Notes: generated from the letters alone by a model not told the origin. 64,000 nt of DNA from Pedobacter yulinensis (GCF_003029735.1 NZ_KZ686268.1:682001-746000), one strand, 5' to 3'. Positions 50,681 through 59,947 are shown, numbered from the stretch's first letter. Program-made: numbers and translations.

Positions 50681-53203
50681 ATGAAATGCTTGCAAATTTT
50701 GCTCACCTGTATATCGTTTTTCATATGCCTTCCCGGTGCCGAAGCTGCCCGCACAGACAGCAGCTGGGTCAGGATCAACTTGCTTGGTTACCGGCCGGCT
50801 GGTATAAAAGTTGCCGTTTGGGTAGGTAAAGGCGAATCGTTTCCGCGCAATTTTGAGGTCGTTGAAAAGGGATCTGGCAAGGTGGCATATGCCGCAACGG
50901 CCCGGCCTTTTGGCAAATATGGGCCTTTTAGTCAAACTGCCCGCCTGGATTTCAGTGGCCTGAAAAAGCCCGGCAGGTACCTGGTTCGTGCAGGGGGTGC
51001 AACATCTCCCGAGGTCATCATTGCTGATGATGTTTACCGGGGAAGTGCCGATTTCTGCCTGCGGTACATGCGCCAGCAACGCTGCGGGTTCAACCCGTTT
51101 TTGAAAGACAGCTGCCATACGCGGGATGGCTTTGCGCTGTACGCGCGCAGCGCAGGCCTGAAAGACAGTGCACATGTAGACGCCACAGGCGGCTGGCACG
51201 ACGCAAGTGACTATCTTCAATACAGTACCACTTCGGCAAACGCCGCGGCACACTTGCTGCTCGCCTACCGGGACTTTCCGCAGGCATTCGGCGATACCAA
51301 ACAGGCCAACGGACTCGAGGGTGCGAACGGCAGGCCTGATGTGCTCGACGAAGCCAAATGGGGCCTGGACTGGCTGCTCAAGATGCATCCATCGCGCAAA
51401 CTGATGTTTAACCAGGTTGCCGACGACCGCGACCACCTCAGCATGCGCATTCCGAAAATGGACAGCCAGTATGGCAAGGGCTTTGAGCGCCCAGTCTATT
51501 TTATAGACGGTGAGGTGCAGCAGCGCGGAAAACTGCTCAATGCCACGACCGGAACAAGTTCTACAGCGGCCAAGCTGTCTTCGGCTTTCTTCCTGGGCGC
51601 CGGCATATTCAAGGCGATTGACCGGGCTTATGCGGCTTTGCTGAGCAAGCGTTCTGCGAGCGCGTATGCCTTCGCAGAACGTAAGCCCGGCGTAACGCAA
51701 ACCGTTTCCGTCAAATCGCCCTACATCTATGCTGAAGAGAACTGGACGGACGATATGGAACTGGCCTCGGCTTTACGTGCCAGGGGCAGGCGCGATCTTG
51801 ATGTTTCCCGCGGCTATGCAGGAAATGAGCCCGTAACGCCCTGGCTGCTTCGCGACACGGCAGCCCATTACCAGTATTATCCTTTTCTGAACCTGGGCCA
51901 CCGGGAACTGGCAAAGCGCCTGGATAGCACTGGCCGCAGGGAGCCCCTGGGTTATTACCGCAGTGGTATCGACGCCGTCTGGAGCCGGGCAAAAGGAAAC
52001 GCTTTTTTTCGCGGCGTACCTTTTATCTGGTGCAGCAATAACCTGACAGTGGCTTTTGCCATGCAATGTATGTGGTACCGGCAGCTCAGCGCCGACCACC
52101 AGTTTGCAGAACTTGAGCAGGCCAACATTGACTGGCTGCTGGGCTGCAACCCCTGGGGAACGAGCATGGTGTTTGGCCTGCCGCAATGGGGAGACACTCC
52201 TGTCGACCCGCATTCGGCTTTTACGCACCTTAAAAATTACCCGGTTGATGGCGGACTGGTAGACGGCCCGGTTTATACCAGCATTTACAAAAACCTGATC
52301 GGCATTGCGCTGACACATGAAGACAGTTACGCCGCTTTTCAAAGTGACATGGCGGTGTACCACGATGATTACGGCGACTACAGTACCAATGAGCCGACCA
52401 TGGACGGTACAGCCTCGCTGATCTACCTGCTGGCCTCACAGGAGACCGGTTCGCCGGCAAAGCCAGCGGCTGCAACCAGGCATGCAGGGGCTATTATCCG
52501 CGGCGACCGCAGTCAGAAAAAGATTGCACTGGTCTTTACCGCCGATCAGTATGCCGACGGTGCGCCGGTCATACTTCCCGCACTGCGAAGCAGCAGGGTA
52601 CAGGCCTCGTTCTTCCTGACCGGAAATTTTTACCGCAATCCGGAATTTAGGGGTTTAATCAGGCAAATGAAACAGGACGGGCACTATCTTGGTGCCCATT
52701 CTGACCAGCACCTTCTGTATTGTGACTGGAACAAGCGCGACAGCACGCTGCTTACCAGGCAGACCTTTCTGGATGACCTTGACGCCAATTACGCTGCCAT
52801 GCGTACCTTCGGGATTGACAGGAAACATGCGCCGTATTTCCTGCCTCCTTACGAGTGGTACAATGAGGAGATCAGCCGATGGACGAGTCAGGCAGGACTG
52901 CAGCTAGTCAATTTCAGCCCCGGCACTCGGTCAAATGCAGACTACACCTGGCCTGCACCAGGCACGACCTACCTGGCTAATGATGAAATTGAGGCCTCGA
53001 TCAAAGCGGTCGCCCAAAGAGCGCCCGACGGCCTTAATGGTTTCATGCTGCTCCTGCACCTGGGTACAGATGCGCGCCGCACCGAGAAATTTTATGGTCG
53101 TGTAGCACCATTGCTGCAGTATTTGCAGGAGGCAGGCTATGAATTTGTGCGGATCGACGAATTGCCGGGACTTAAAAATGAGGCCAGCGTTTCTGACAAA
53201 TAA
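50681..53203 (+). CDS. Glycoside hydrolase family 9 enzyme fused to a polysaccharide deacetylase-like domain
   Basis: 840 residues. Signal peptide 1-22. CelD-type immunoglobulin-like domain at 28-110 (VRINLLGYRPAGIKVAVWV). GH9 catalytic barrel at about 120-590: GGWHDASDY carries D174 and D177, and the acid E571 stands in DYSTNEPTMDG; the usual form is GGWYDAGD, so His and Ser replace two non-catalytic positions. Residues 610-830 are a NodB-like deacetylase: ALVFTADQYADG (D622, D626, with an insertion relative to TFDDG), GAHSDQHL (H673/H677) and FLPPYEWYN. It likely cuts a beta-glucan or chitosan-like glycan outside the cytoplasm, in two steps. Confidence 0.88.
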   Translation: MKCLQILLTCISFFICLPGAEAARTDSSWVRINLLGYRPAGIKVAVWVGKGESFPRNFEVVEKGSGKVAYAATARPFGKYGPFSQTARLDFSGLKKPGRYLVRAGGATSPEVIIADDVYRGSADFCLRYMRQQRCGFNPFLKDSCHTRDGFALYARSAGLKDSAHVDATGGWHDASDYLQYSTTSANAAAHLLLAYRDFPQAFGDTKQANGLEGANGRPDVLDEAKWGLDWLLKMHPSRKLMFNQVADDRDHLSMRIPKMDSQYGKGFERPVYFIDGEVQQRGKLLNATTGTSSTAAKLSSAFFLGAGIFKAIDRAYAALLSKRSASAYAFAERKPGVTQTVSVKSPYIYAEENWTDDMELASALRARGRRDLDVSRGYAGNEPVTPWLLRDTAAHYQYYPFLNLGHRELAKRLDSTGRREPLGYYRSGIDAVWSRAKGNAFFRGVPFIWCSNNLTVAFAMQCMWYRQLSADHQFAELEQANIDWLLGCNPWGTSMVFGLPQWGDTPVDPHSAFTHLKNYPVDGGLVDGPVYTSIYKNLIGIALTHEDSYAAFQSDMAVYHDDYGDYSTNEPTMDGTASLIYLLASQETGSPAKPAAATRHAGAIIRGDRSQKKIALVFTADQYADGAPVILPALRSSRVQASFFLTGNFYRNPEFRGLIRQMKQDGHYLGAHSDQHLLYCDWNKRDSTLLTRQTFLDDLDANYAAMRTFGIDRKHAPYFLPPYEWYNEEISRWTSQAGLQLVNFSPGTRSNADYTWPAPGTTYLANDEIEASIKAVAQRAPDGLNGFMLLLHLGTDARRTEKFYGRVAPLLQYLQEAGYEFVRIDELPGLKNEASVSDK

Positions 53204-53207
53204 TTTT

Positions 53208-53215
53208 TACATTTG
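53208..53215 (+). promoter_or_regulatory. Promoter -7 box of the small membrane protein gene
   Basis: TACATTTG, matching TAnnTTTG; it begins right after the GH9 stop and 20 bases before the ATG at 53236. Confidence 0.55.
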
Positions 53216-53235
53216 CAGGCAAATACAAGACGAAC

Positions 53236-53418
53236 ATGAGCACGCAAGAAAATAAAAACAACTTTGACTGGGTTTACTATGTGATGGGTCTTCTCTTTGG
53301 CCTTGTAACCGGAATCATTGTAACCGGAAGTTTTGGTTATGCCGTTTTGGGTGCCCTGCTTGGTTTCCTGACCGGCGGCCTGTTCCTGAACGTCCTTGTC
53401 AAAGGAAGAACATACTAA
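53236..53418 (+). CDS. Small membrane protein with glycine-zipper-like helices
   Basis: 60 residues. A polar N-terminus (MSTQENKNNFDWVYY) then two hydrophobic helices rich in Gly (MGLLFGLVTGIIVTG and YAVLGALLGFLTGGLFL), ending KGRTY. It has its own promoter box, and the composition is unlike a chance frame. I do not recognise the family. Confidence 0.65.
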   Translation: MSTQENKNNFDWVYYVMGLLFGLVTGIIVTGSFGYAVLGALLGFLTGGLFLNVLVKGRTY

Positions 53419-53484
53419 TTGTTTTTGCGGCAGGCCACCAGGCACAGCCATGCTGCCGCTCCACTTCTTTTTCTTAATGTTCGC

Positions 53485-54045
53485 ATGAAACGATTGTTCC
53501 TGATCCTGTTCATCAGCGCCAGCGCCCTGTTCGCCTCAGCCCAGGAGACGAAATTCCCGATCCTAGATTCGAGCCCGGCTGATATTCTTTATTATCCGCT
53601 GAATGTTGCAAAAGACAAATCTACGGAGGCGACTCCCGTTGTCCGAGTCATTTATTCACGTCCGCAGAAGAAGGGCCGCGAAATTTTTGGTGTACTCGAG
53701 CAGTTCGGAAATGTGTGGCGGGCCGGCGCAAATGAAAGCACGGAGATCCGGTTTTATAAAAGTGTAAAACTAAACGGAAAGAAAATCAGCAAGGGCAATT
53801 ACAGCCTGTTTGTTATTCCGCAAAAGGACAAATGGACCATTATCATTAACCGGCAGACCGACAAATGGGGTGCGTTTAGCTATGATGCATCTAAAGACGT
53901 GCTGCGCACGGATGTAAATATCCGCAAAAGCGCAAAAGTGATCCAGGCTTTGTCCATGACTTTCGAAGACACCGCCAGCGGTGCAAATCTCGTCATTGGC
54001 TGGGACGACACCATTGTCGCCGTCCCGTTCAGCTTCAAGAAATAA
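53485..54045 (+). CDS. DUF2911 protein, exported
   Basis: 186 residues from ATG 53485; the frame is open to 53419 but the Met at 53485 gives a clean signal peptide (LFLILFISASALFASAQ). DUF2911 domain at 40-185: VRVIYSRPQKKGREIFG, YGKVWRAGANE-like block (FGNVWRAGANESTEIRF), GNYSLFVIPQKDKWTIIINRQTDKWG. Family function unknown, periplasmic. Confidence 0.9.
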   Translation: MKRLFLILFISASALFASAQETKFPILDSSPADILYYPLNVAKDKSTEATPVVRVIYSRPQKKGREIFGVLEQFGNVWRAGANESTEIRFYKSVKLNGKKISKGNYSLFVIPQKDKWTIIINRQTDKWGAFSYDASKDVLRTDVNIRKSAKVIQALSMTFEDTASGANLVIGWDDTIVAVPFSFKK

Positions 54046-54121
54046 ACGCCGTTTGTTACATATTCCTGCCGGGGCAGACCGGTCAGCGCTAACAGGCACA
54101 CGCTGGTGTGCAGTGTGTGGT

Positions 54122-54445
54122 TTAGTGTCCGCCGGCGAAAAACTTCAGCCCCACAATAGACAAAATCAATGTACTCAGAAAAAACAGCCGCAGAAAATTG
54201 GTGGGTTCGTTGAAAAAGATCATGCCCACGGCAACCGTACCTACAGCACCAATGCCGGTCCATACGGCATAAGCTGTTCCCATTGGCAATGTTTGGGTGG
54301 CCTTATTTAACAGCCACATGCTCAGGGTAACCGACACGAGAAAACCAGCCGTCCACACAGGTTTTTTGAAGTTTTCTGACAGGCTCAGGCAGGTCGTAAA
54401 ACCAATTTCGAACAGGCCTGCGATAATAAGATAAATCCAGCTCAT
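54122..54445 (-). CDS. Small multidrug resistance (SugE/Gdx-type) exporter
   Basis: 107 residues, four helices. It carries the membrane Glu (E13, LFEIGF) and the SugE-like TLPMGTAYAVWTGIGAVGTVAVG and GLKFF elements, so the Gdx guanidinium-exporter subgroup is more likely than the EmrE/Qac subgroup. I found no guanidine riboswitch upstream. Promoter box TACCTTTG at 54466-54459. Lies 61 bases downstream of the Crp/Fnr gene on the same strand. Confidence 0.9.
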   Translation of the reverse strand: MSWIYLIIAGLFEIGFTTCLSLSENFKKPVWTAGFLVSVTLSMWLLNKATQTLPMGTAYAVWTGIGAVGTVAVGMIFFNEPTNFLRLFFLSTLILSIVGLKFFAGGH

Positions 54446-54458
54446 GGTATTTTTTTGC

Positions 54459-54466
54459 CAAAGGTA
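54459..54466 (-). promoter_or_regulatory. Promoter -7 box of the SMR gene
   Basis: Minus-strand TACCTTTG, 13 bases before the ATG at 54445; no clear TTG at the usual distance upstream. Confidence 0.55.
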
Positions 54467-54506
54467 AGTCAGCAGGCCCGCACAGGAATTTACATTTGTT
54501 AAAAAA

Positions 54507-55133
54507 TCAGCGCACTTCGGCGCGGATGCGGCTAACCGTTACCGGGCTTACCCCCAGGTAAGAGGCAATGTGCCCCAAAGGCATGCGCCGCAGCAGCTCA
54601 GGAGTGTCGGCGATCAGTTCAAGGTAACGTTCTTTGGCTGTTTTAAACTGTCTGCAAATAAAACGCTCTTCGGTTTTGACCAGCTCCTTTTCTGCAAATT
54701 TCCTTCCCCAGTTGGCAATTTCCAGATCATTGCGGTACAGGTTCTGAAGCTGGTGATGGTTGAGGCGGTAAAGAACCGCATCTTCCAGCAATTCGATATT
54801 TTCGTAGCCCGGTTTGCGGTAGATATAACTGTTAAAGGACAGCATGACATCGCCTTCCTTGCCAAACCAGATGTTGATCTGCTGGTTCTCGCCATTTACA
54901 TAGGCCCGGGCCAGGCCTGTTTCGATAAAATACAGGTATTGTTCCACTTTGCCCGCTTCAATGAGCAGTGAGGCGCGCGTCTGTTCCATGCGCGTCAACA
55001 AACCGGTGAACCGGTTCAGCGCCGGTTCGCCGAGCGTGTAGATCTGTTGTATGGCTGCTATCGTCGTTTTCAAAACATGCGTATGCTGGTCAGGAAATGA
55101 TTGGTCGAGTCGAAAAAAGCCGGCCATGGGCAT
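54507..55133 (-). CDS. Crp/Fnr-family transcriptional regulator
   Basis: 208 residues. cNMP-binding fold at 35-130 (ASLLIEAGKVEQYLYFIETGLARAYVNGENQQINIWFGKEGDVM pattern), dimer helix, and HTH_Crp_2-like C-terminus (RRMPLGHIASYLGVSPVTVSRIRAEV). No Cys cluster for oxygen sensing is present, and the ligand pocket is not that of CAP. ATG at 55133 or 55127. 11 bases after the thioesterase stop, so it may be co-transcribed with it. Confidence 0.9.
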   Translation of the reverse strand: MPMAGFFRLDQSFPDQHTHVLKTTIAAIQQIYTLGEPALNRFTGLLTRMEQTRASLLIEAGKVEQYLYFIETGLARAYVNGENQQINIWFGKEGDVMLSFNSYIYRKPGYENIELLEDAVLYRLNHHQLQNLYRNDLEIANWGRKFAEKELVKTEERFICRQFKTAKERYLELIADTPELLRRMPLGHIASYLGVSPVTVSRIRAEVR

Positions 55134-55144
55134 GCCGGATTTGT

Positions 55145-55573
55145 CTAAGCTGCAGGCCGTGGAACGATGGCCACTGTAAGCCGGCTAATGCAATTCATTT
55201 TACCGCGTTCGTCAACTATCCTGATATCCCAGACATGGGTTTTTGCGCCGCGGTGTACCATCTTGCAAACGCCTCTGACCAGGCCGCTTTTCACGGGCCT
55301 GAGGTGGTTCGCGTTGATCTCCAGGCCGACCGCCATGTATTTATCTGTATCAATGCAAAGGGTCGACGCCACACTTCCGAGTGTTTCGGCGAGCACTGCA
55401 GAGGCGCCGCCATGCAGGATGCCTGCGGGTTGCCGGGTGCGGTCATCGACCGGCATGGTGGCTTCCAATTCATCTTCCCCGGCGCGCGTAAACCTGATAT
55501 CCAGCAGTCCGCCCAAGTGGTTTGCCGGCCTGCTGTTCAGCATGTCGATGGTAAAAGGCTTAAACCAGATCAT
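55145..55573 (-). CDS. Hot-dog-fold thioesterase (PaaI/YdiI type)
   Basis: 142 residues. The hot-dog helix and active-site segment is QPAGILHGGASAVLAETLGS (H-G-G and E), followed by AVGLEINANHLRPVKSG. Members hydrolyse acyl-CoA such as DHNA-CoA (MenI) or phenylacetyl-CoA intermediates; the substrate here is not fixed. Overlaps the end of the DinB gene by four bases (55570-55573). Confidence 0.92.
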   Translation of the reverse strand: MIWFKPFTIDMLNSRPANHLGGLLDIRFTRAGEDELEATMPVDDRTRQPAGILHGGASAVLAETLGSVASTLCIDTDKYMAVGLEINANHLRPVKSGLVRGVCKMVHRGAKTHVWDIRIVDERGKMNCISRLTVAIVPRPAA

Positions 55574-56091
55574 GCAGGCTGCTCGTTAATGTACCTTGAT
55601 TCAAGCACCTGCATGTGGTGATTAACATGTCCGGCAATCACGTAAAGTAAAGCCCGGGCAGTAATGCTGCGGCCATCGGCCATATAGCCGCGGCGGTCCA
55701 GCTGCGCAGGGGTAATTGAGTGGAAAAAATGCAGGTTTGCCTGCCTCAGCAACACGAATTCGCCTACAAGATCCTCAAGTTCCCTGTCGGCAAAACCGGC
55801 AAAACGCACGTAGTCGTCTTCCTCGAAACCCGGCAGTGGGGTTTGGTCGTTGCGAACAAATGTCGTTAACCGGTATGCCAGGATGCGTTCAGTATCGATC
55901 ATATGACCGAGCAGTTCCTTGATGGTCCATTTTCCCGGCGCATAGGCGAAATTTGCAAGCTCCGGGTAACGCAGCAGCGTGCCGGTTAATGCGGTAACTT
56001 GGTTTTCCAGGTCTTCAAACAGGTCTCCGGTTACTTTTTCAATGTAAGTGCCTCCCCAGGAAGCATATTCATCAGGCTGTGGTCGGTTCAT
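55570..56091 (-). CDS. DinB family protein
   Basis: 173 residues, four-helix DinB fold with the metal-binding triad: GHMIDTERILAYR (His), and YVIAGHVNHHMQVLESRYI (H-x3-H). Such proteins are metal-dependent thiol transferases or hydrolases of unknown substrate. The ATG lies 20 bases inside the end of the kinase gene, which suggests co-translation. It is a distant relative of the YfiT-like protein at 13638-14171. Confidence 0.88.
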   Translation of the reverse strand: MNRPQPDEYASWGGTYIEKVTGDLFEDLENQVTALTGTLLRYPELANFAYAPGKWTIKELLGHMIDTERILAYRLTTFVRNDQTPLPGFEEDDYVRFAGFADRELEDLVGEFVLLRQANLHFFHSITPAQLDRRGYMADGRSITARALLYVIAGHVNHHMQVLESRYINEQPA

Positions 56092-57286
56092 ATTTCAAAC
56101 TGCTTTTAAGAATGATCCTGAAAGTGGTGCCTTTGCCCAGCTCAGAATCTTTGACAAAGATCTGTCCGCTGTGGTAATTTTCTACCATGCGCCGGGTAAG
56201 CGAAAGGCCAAGGCCCCAGCCGCGTTTGCGTGTGGTATAACCCGGCTGGAAAACGGCGTCGAATTTGGAGCGTGGAATACCTTTGCCCGTGTCGTGCACA
56301 TCGATGAAGACCTGTTCTTTTGCCAGGTTTTCAATGATCTCTATGGTAATATTTCCATCGTTTTCAATGGCGTTGGCTGCGTTTTTCAACAGGTTCTCAA
56401 GTACCCAGTCAAACAGCGGAACGTTCAGCATGGCCCGGACCTGTTCATCGCCGGTTACCCGGAATTTGATTTTGTCTGATGTTCTGACCTTAAAATATTC
56501 GACGAAATTCCTGACCACGATGAATACGGTATGGTCATCGAGGATGGGTTTGGAGCCAATTTTTGAAAAACGGTCTGTAACAACTTCCAGCCGCTGAATA
56601 TCGTTTTCCATTTCCAGGAACAGCTGGTCATCTTCCGAACCGAAGCGGGATTTAATGATCTCCATCCAGGCCATCAGCGAAGAAATGGGGGTTCCCAACT
56701 GGTGGGCCGTCTCTTTGGCCAGGCCTACCCAGACCTGATCCTGTTCCAGTTTGCGTGCCGAGCTGAAGGCCACGTAGGCGGCAAGCAGGAAGACTGCGAC
56801 CACCGCTAATTGGATGTACGGAAAATAACGGAGCTGCGTCAGGATAAAGGAATCCTTGTAATAAACCTTGTATTCAGTGCCATACAGGCCGGCTATGGGG
56901 ATGGGCCGGTGCTGCTTTTTCATCGTAGCCAGCTGGTTCTGAAAATAAATGGAATCGGCAATGGCTTTTGGCGAATCGTCCAGTTTGATGTGCCGTTTGG
57001 TCGTGTCAAGGTTGTTGACCGCAATGATGGCATCTTCCATGTCGGTAAGGATAACCGGTACGGTGCTGCTCTTGTTGATCATGTCGATGATCTCGGTATA
57101 CCGGTTATCATCGTACAGTTCGAAACGTTTTTCGGCCGCTTTCACCCATAATTGAAACTGCACGCGCTCTTCCCGCTCCATTTTCTTGACAAAGAAATCA
57201 GTGTAGAACACCGAGGCTGTGCCGATAACCAGGGCAAAGATGAGCAGGAAAAATTTTCTGCGCCGCTTCTGTTGATATGGATTCAT
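56072..57286 (-). CDS. Sensor histidine kinase, two transmembrane segments
   Basis: 404 residues from ATG 57286 (MNPYQQKRRRKFF); a TTG at 57301 is possible but less likely. TM1 at 10-30, a periplasmic loop of about 130 residues, TM2 at 170-190 (YIQLAVVAVFLLAAYVAF). H-box is ETAHQLGTPISSLMAW, a less common type found in NtrY-like kinases. HATPase_c: NLLKNAANAIENDGN, DTGKGI, GWGLGLSLTRRMV. No response regulator is next to it. The DinB start overlaps its end by 20 bases. Confidence 0.92.
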   Translation of the reverse strand: MNPYQQKRRRKFFLLIFALVIGTASVFYTDFFVKKMEREERVQFQLWVKAAEKRFELYDDNRYTEIIDMINKSSTVPVILTDMEDAIIAVNNLDTTKRHIKLDDSPKAIADSIYFQNQLATMKKQHRPIPIAGLYGTEYKVYYKDSFILTQLRYFPYIQLAVVAVFLLAAYVAFSSARKLEQDQVWVGLAKETAHQLGTPISSLMAWMEIIKSRFGSEDDQLFLEMENDIQRLEVVTDRFSKIGSKPILDDHTVFIVVRNFVEYFKVRTSDKIKFRVTGDEQVRAMLNVPLFDWVLENLLKNAANAIENDGNITIEIIENLAKEQVFIDVHDTGKGIPRSKFDAVFQPGYTTRKRGWGLGLSLTRRMVENYHSGQIFVKDSELGKGTTFRIILKSSLKYEPTTA

Positions 57287-57356
57287 AGAATGAACGGCCA
57301 AAATACAAATTCGCTTTCATATCCGGCAGGAACGGGAGCAAACCACATGAAAAACC

Positions 57357-57364
57357 TATCTTTG
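57357..57364 (+). promoter_or_regulatory. Promoter -7 box of gltX
   Basis: TATCTTTG, matching TAnnTTTG, 56 bases before the gltX ATG. No clear TTG was seen at the usual distance upstream. Confidence 0.5.
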
Positions 57365-57420
57365 CCACCAGGACAGGGGGCGGAAACGCCTTCTGCTGTC
57401 TTTCAGAACCTTTTGTCAGT

Positions 57421-58932
57421 ATGGATCAAAAAATACGCGTGCGATTTGCGCCAAGCCCAACCGGAGGCCTGCACCTTGGCGGTGTGCGGACGGCTCTTTT
57501 CAACTACCTGTTTGCCCGCAAGAACAACGGAACCTTTATTCTGCGGGTAGAAGATACCGATCAGACCCGCTTCGTTGACGGTGCAGAAGCTTACATCAAC
57601 GCCTGCCTGAGCTGGTGCGGCATTGAGCCCGACGAAAGTCCGCTGCGCGGCGGGCCCCATGCACCCTATCGCCAAAGCGAGCGAAAGGTGACGTACAGGG
57701 CCTTTGCCGAACAGCTGGTCGATGAAGGTTTTGCCTATTACGCTTTTGACACGCCTGAAGAACTCGACGCTCGACGCAAAGAAACGCCGAACTTCCAGTA
57801 TGGCCAGGCTACGCGCCTTTCGCTGCGCAATTCCCTGGTCATGACCCCGCACGAGGTAAGTCAGCTGTTGCAGGAGGGAGTGCCGCACGTGATCCGGATC
57901 AAGGTCCCTGAGGATGAAAATGTTTATTTTAATGACCTGATTCGCGGCGATGTGAATTTTGACACCTCGATCGTTGATGACAAAGTACTGCTGAAGGCCG
58001 ATGGAATGCCTACTTACCACCTGGCTGTCGTGGTCGATGACAAAGCAATGGAAATCTCACATGTTTTCAGGGGTGAGGAATGGCTGCCTTCAGCACCTGT
58101 GCACATCCTGCTGTGGAAATACCTGGGCTGGGAGGCCAGTATGCCGAAATGGGCACACCTGCCGCTCATTCTTAAACCGGACGGCAACGGCAAGCTCAGC
58201 AAACGCGACGGAGACCGGCTTGGTTTTCCGGTATATGCCATGAATTGGATAGACCCTAAAACCGGAACGCTTACAGAAGGTTTTCGCGAGCGCGGGTTTT
58301 TGCCTGATGCATTTGTAAACATGCTGGCCCTGCTGGGCTGGAATGACGGCACCGACCGGGAACTGTTTAGCCTTGACGAACTGGTCGAGGCTTTTGACCC
58401 TGAGCGGATCAGTAAGGCCGGCGCCAAATTTGATTTCGAAAAAGCAAAATGGTTCAACCACGAGTGGATAAAGAACCTCGACAGCGCAGCACTTGCCACC
58501 CTGGTCAGACCCGTACTGGCCGATTCGGGGATCATGGCAGAAGATGAGGCCTACCTGCAGCAGGTTATTGACCTGGTTAAAGAACGTTGTACACTGCTGG
58601 CCGATTTCAGCAGCCAGGCTGCGTATTTTTTCAGACAACCGGCAGACTACGACCTGGCCGCCGTGAAAGGAAAATGGAGCCCTGAAAAATCTGCCTTTTT
58701 TGAAAGCTTTGCTGCCGGCTTTGCTGCCGGCAATGATGCAGCTGCAGTAGAGGCTGGGTTTAAACAATTGGCCGAGAGCAGTGGTTTCAAGCCCGGAGAG
58801 CTCATGCTGCCCCTGCGGGTCATGCTCGTGGGCGGTAAATTTGGCCCGGGTGTTTTTGATATCGCGCTGCTTCTGGGAACTGAGGAAGTGCAGAAACGCA
58901 TTAGCAAAGCGCTCAGCGTTTTCAACAGCTAG
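57421..58932 (+). CDS. gltX: Glutamyl-tRNA synthetase
   Basis: 503 residues, class I aminoacyl-tRNA synthetase. Signature segments: RFAPSPTGGLHLGGVRTALFNY (HLGG for HIGH) at residues 8-28, and KLSKRDG for KMSKS at about 258-264. A C-terminal anticodon-binding region of about 150 residues is present. The enzyme charges tRNA-Glu in the cytoplasm. Start ATG at 57421 (MDQKIRVRFAPSPTG), divergent from the kinase gene. Confidence 0.97.
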   Translation: MDQKIRVRFAPSPTGGLHLGGVRTALFNYLFARKNNGTFILRVEDTDQTRFVDGAEAYINACLSWCGIEPDESPLRGGPHAPYRQSERKVTYRAFAEQLVDEGFAYYAFDTPEELDARRKETPNFQYGQATRLSLRNSLVMTPHEVSQLLQEGVPHVIRIKVPEDENVYFNDLIRGDVNFDTSIVDDKVLLKADGMPTYHLAVVVDDKAMEISHVFRGEEWLPSAPVHILLWKYLGWEASMPKWAHLPLILKPDGNGKLSKRDGDRLGFPVYAMNWIDPKTGTLTEGFRERGFLPDAFVNMLALLGWNDGTDRELFSLDELVEAFDPERISKAGAKFDFEKAKWFNHEWIKNLDSAALATLVRPVLADSGIMAEDEAYLQQVIDLVKERCTLLADFSSQAAYFFRQPADYDLAAVKGKWSPEKSAFFESFAAGFAAGNDAAAVEAGFKQLAESSGFKPGELMLPLRVMLVGGKFGPGVFDIALLLGTEEVQKRISKALSVFNS

Positions 58933-58995
58933 GTGCTTCTCTTAAGATTGGCAAAACAATTGTGCTAAGACCGGGTATTTCCTAAAATTTAAACT

Positions 58996-59829
58996 ATGAA
59001 ATGGTTCGGCAAAGGCAGCGATAACGTTGAAGATGGCAGAAGTGGCGGGGGCACCATACTTGGCGGGGGCATCGGCATTGTTGTCGTGATCCTCGGCTTG
59101 ATCTTTGGAAAAGATTTTACGGGTCTGGTTAGCCAGATTCCAGGTACAGAACAGGGAACGGTGAAGCAGGGTGTGCCACAGAACGACACGCAGGCGCAAT
59201 TCGTTTCTGGGGTGCTGGCTTCGACCGAACAGGTATGGGATGCGCAGTTCCGTGAAATGGGCAGGCAGTATGAACATCCGCGGCTGCGGTTGTTCAAGAA
59301 CCAGGTTCAGTCGGCCTGTGGCGGCGCATCGGCCGCGGTGGGACCTTTCTACTGTCCGGGCGACCAAAAAGTATACATTGACCTTTCGTTTTATGATGAG
59401 TTGCGTGACCGGTTCGGTGCCGGCGGCGACTTTGCGCAGGCTTATGTCATTGCCCATGAGGTAGGTCACCATGTGCAAAACCTGCTTGGCATTTCAGACA
59501 AACTTCAGCAGGCGCGCGGCCGGCTGAGCGAAACCGAGTATAACCGTCTTTCTGTCAAGCTTGAACTCCAGGCTGATTTCCTGGCCGGACTCTGGGCGCA
59601 CCACGCACAGAACCTGAAAGAATTCCAGCTTGAGGCGGGCGACCTGGAAGAGGCGCTGACGGCAGCCAATGCCATTGGCGATGACCGGCTTCAAAAGCAG
59701 GCACAGGGCGAAGTCGTTCCTGATGCCTTTACGCACGGAACCTCGCAACAACGAATGTACTGGTTCAAAAAGGGTTTTGATACCGGCGATTTCAGGCAAG
59801 GCGATACCTTCAATGCCGCCGGACTTTAA
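58996..59829 (+). CDS. ypfJ: Neutral zinc metallopeptidase (YpfJ family)
   Basis: 277 residues. Short cytoplasmic N-terminus with the family mark DNVEDGRSGGG, a transmembrane helix (about 22-45, IGIVVVILGLIFG), and the zincin motif AYVIAHEVGHHVQ (HEVGHH, about 155-160). The domain ends with TFNAAGL. A third zinc ligand is likely in VKLELQADFLAG (E/D). Function unknown; probably proteolysis at the membrane. Single gene after gltX. Confidence 0.94.
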   Translation: MKWFGKGSDNVEDGRSGGGTILGGGIGIVVVILGLIFGKDFTGLVSQIPGTEQGTVKQGVPQNDTQAQFVSGVLASTEQVWDAQFREMGRQYEHPRLRLFKNQVQSACGGASAAVGPFYCPGDQKVYIDLSFYDELRDRFGAGGDFAQAYVIAHEVGHHVQNLLGISDKLQQARGRLSETEYNRLSVKLELQADFLAGLWAHHAQNLKEFQLEAGDLEEALTAANAIGDDRLQKQAQGEVVPDAFTHGTSQQRMYWFKKGFDTGDFRQGDTFNAAGL

Positions 59830-59947
59830 AAGTAACCGGTTTTCATACCGGTGTTTAACCGCATAAATCAAACAACTATTGAATAATCGGCTTAAAATGT
59901 TTTTCTTTACAACTTCCTTAAGATTGGGCCGATAAAACCGCACATAG

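Noticed and set aside
50654..51700. 348-codon open frame antisense to the GH9 gene
   Set aside because: Shadow of the GH9 coding frame; low-complexity and no recognisable family.
54446..54506. Possible guanidine riboswitch upstream of the SugE/Gdx-type gene
   Set aside because: Only 61 bases are available and a promoter box lies 13 bases before the ATG; no ykkC-type motif was seen.
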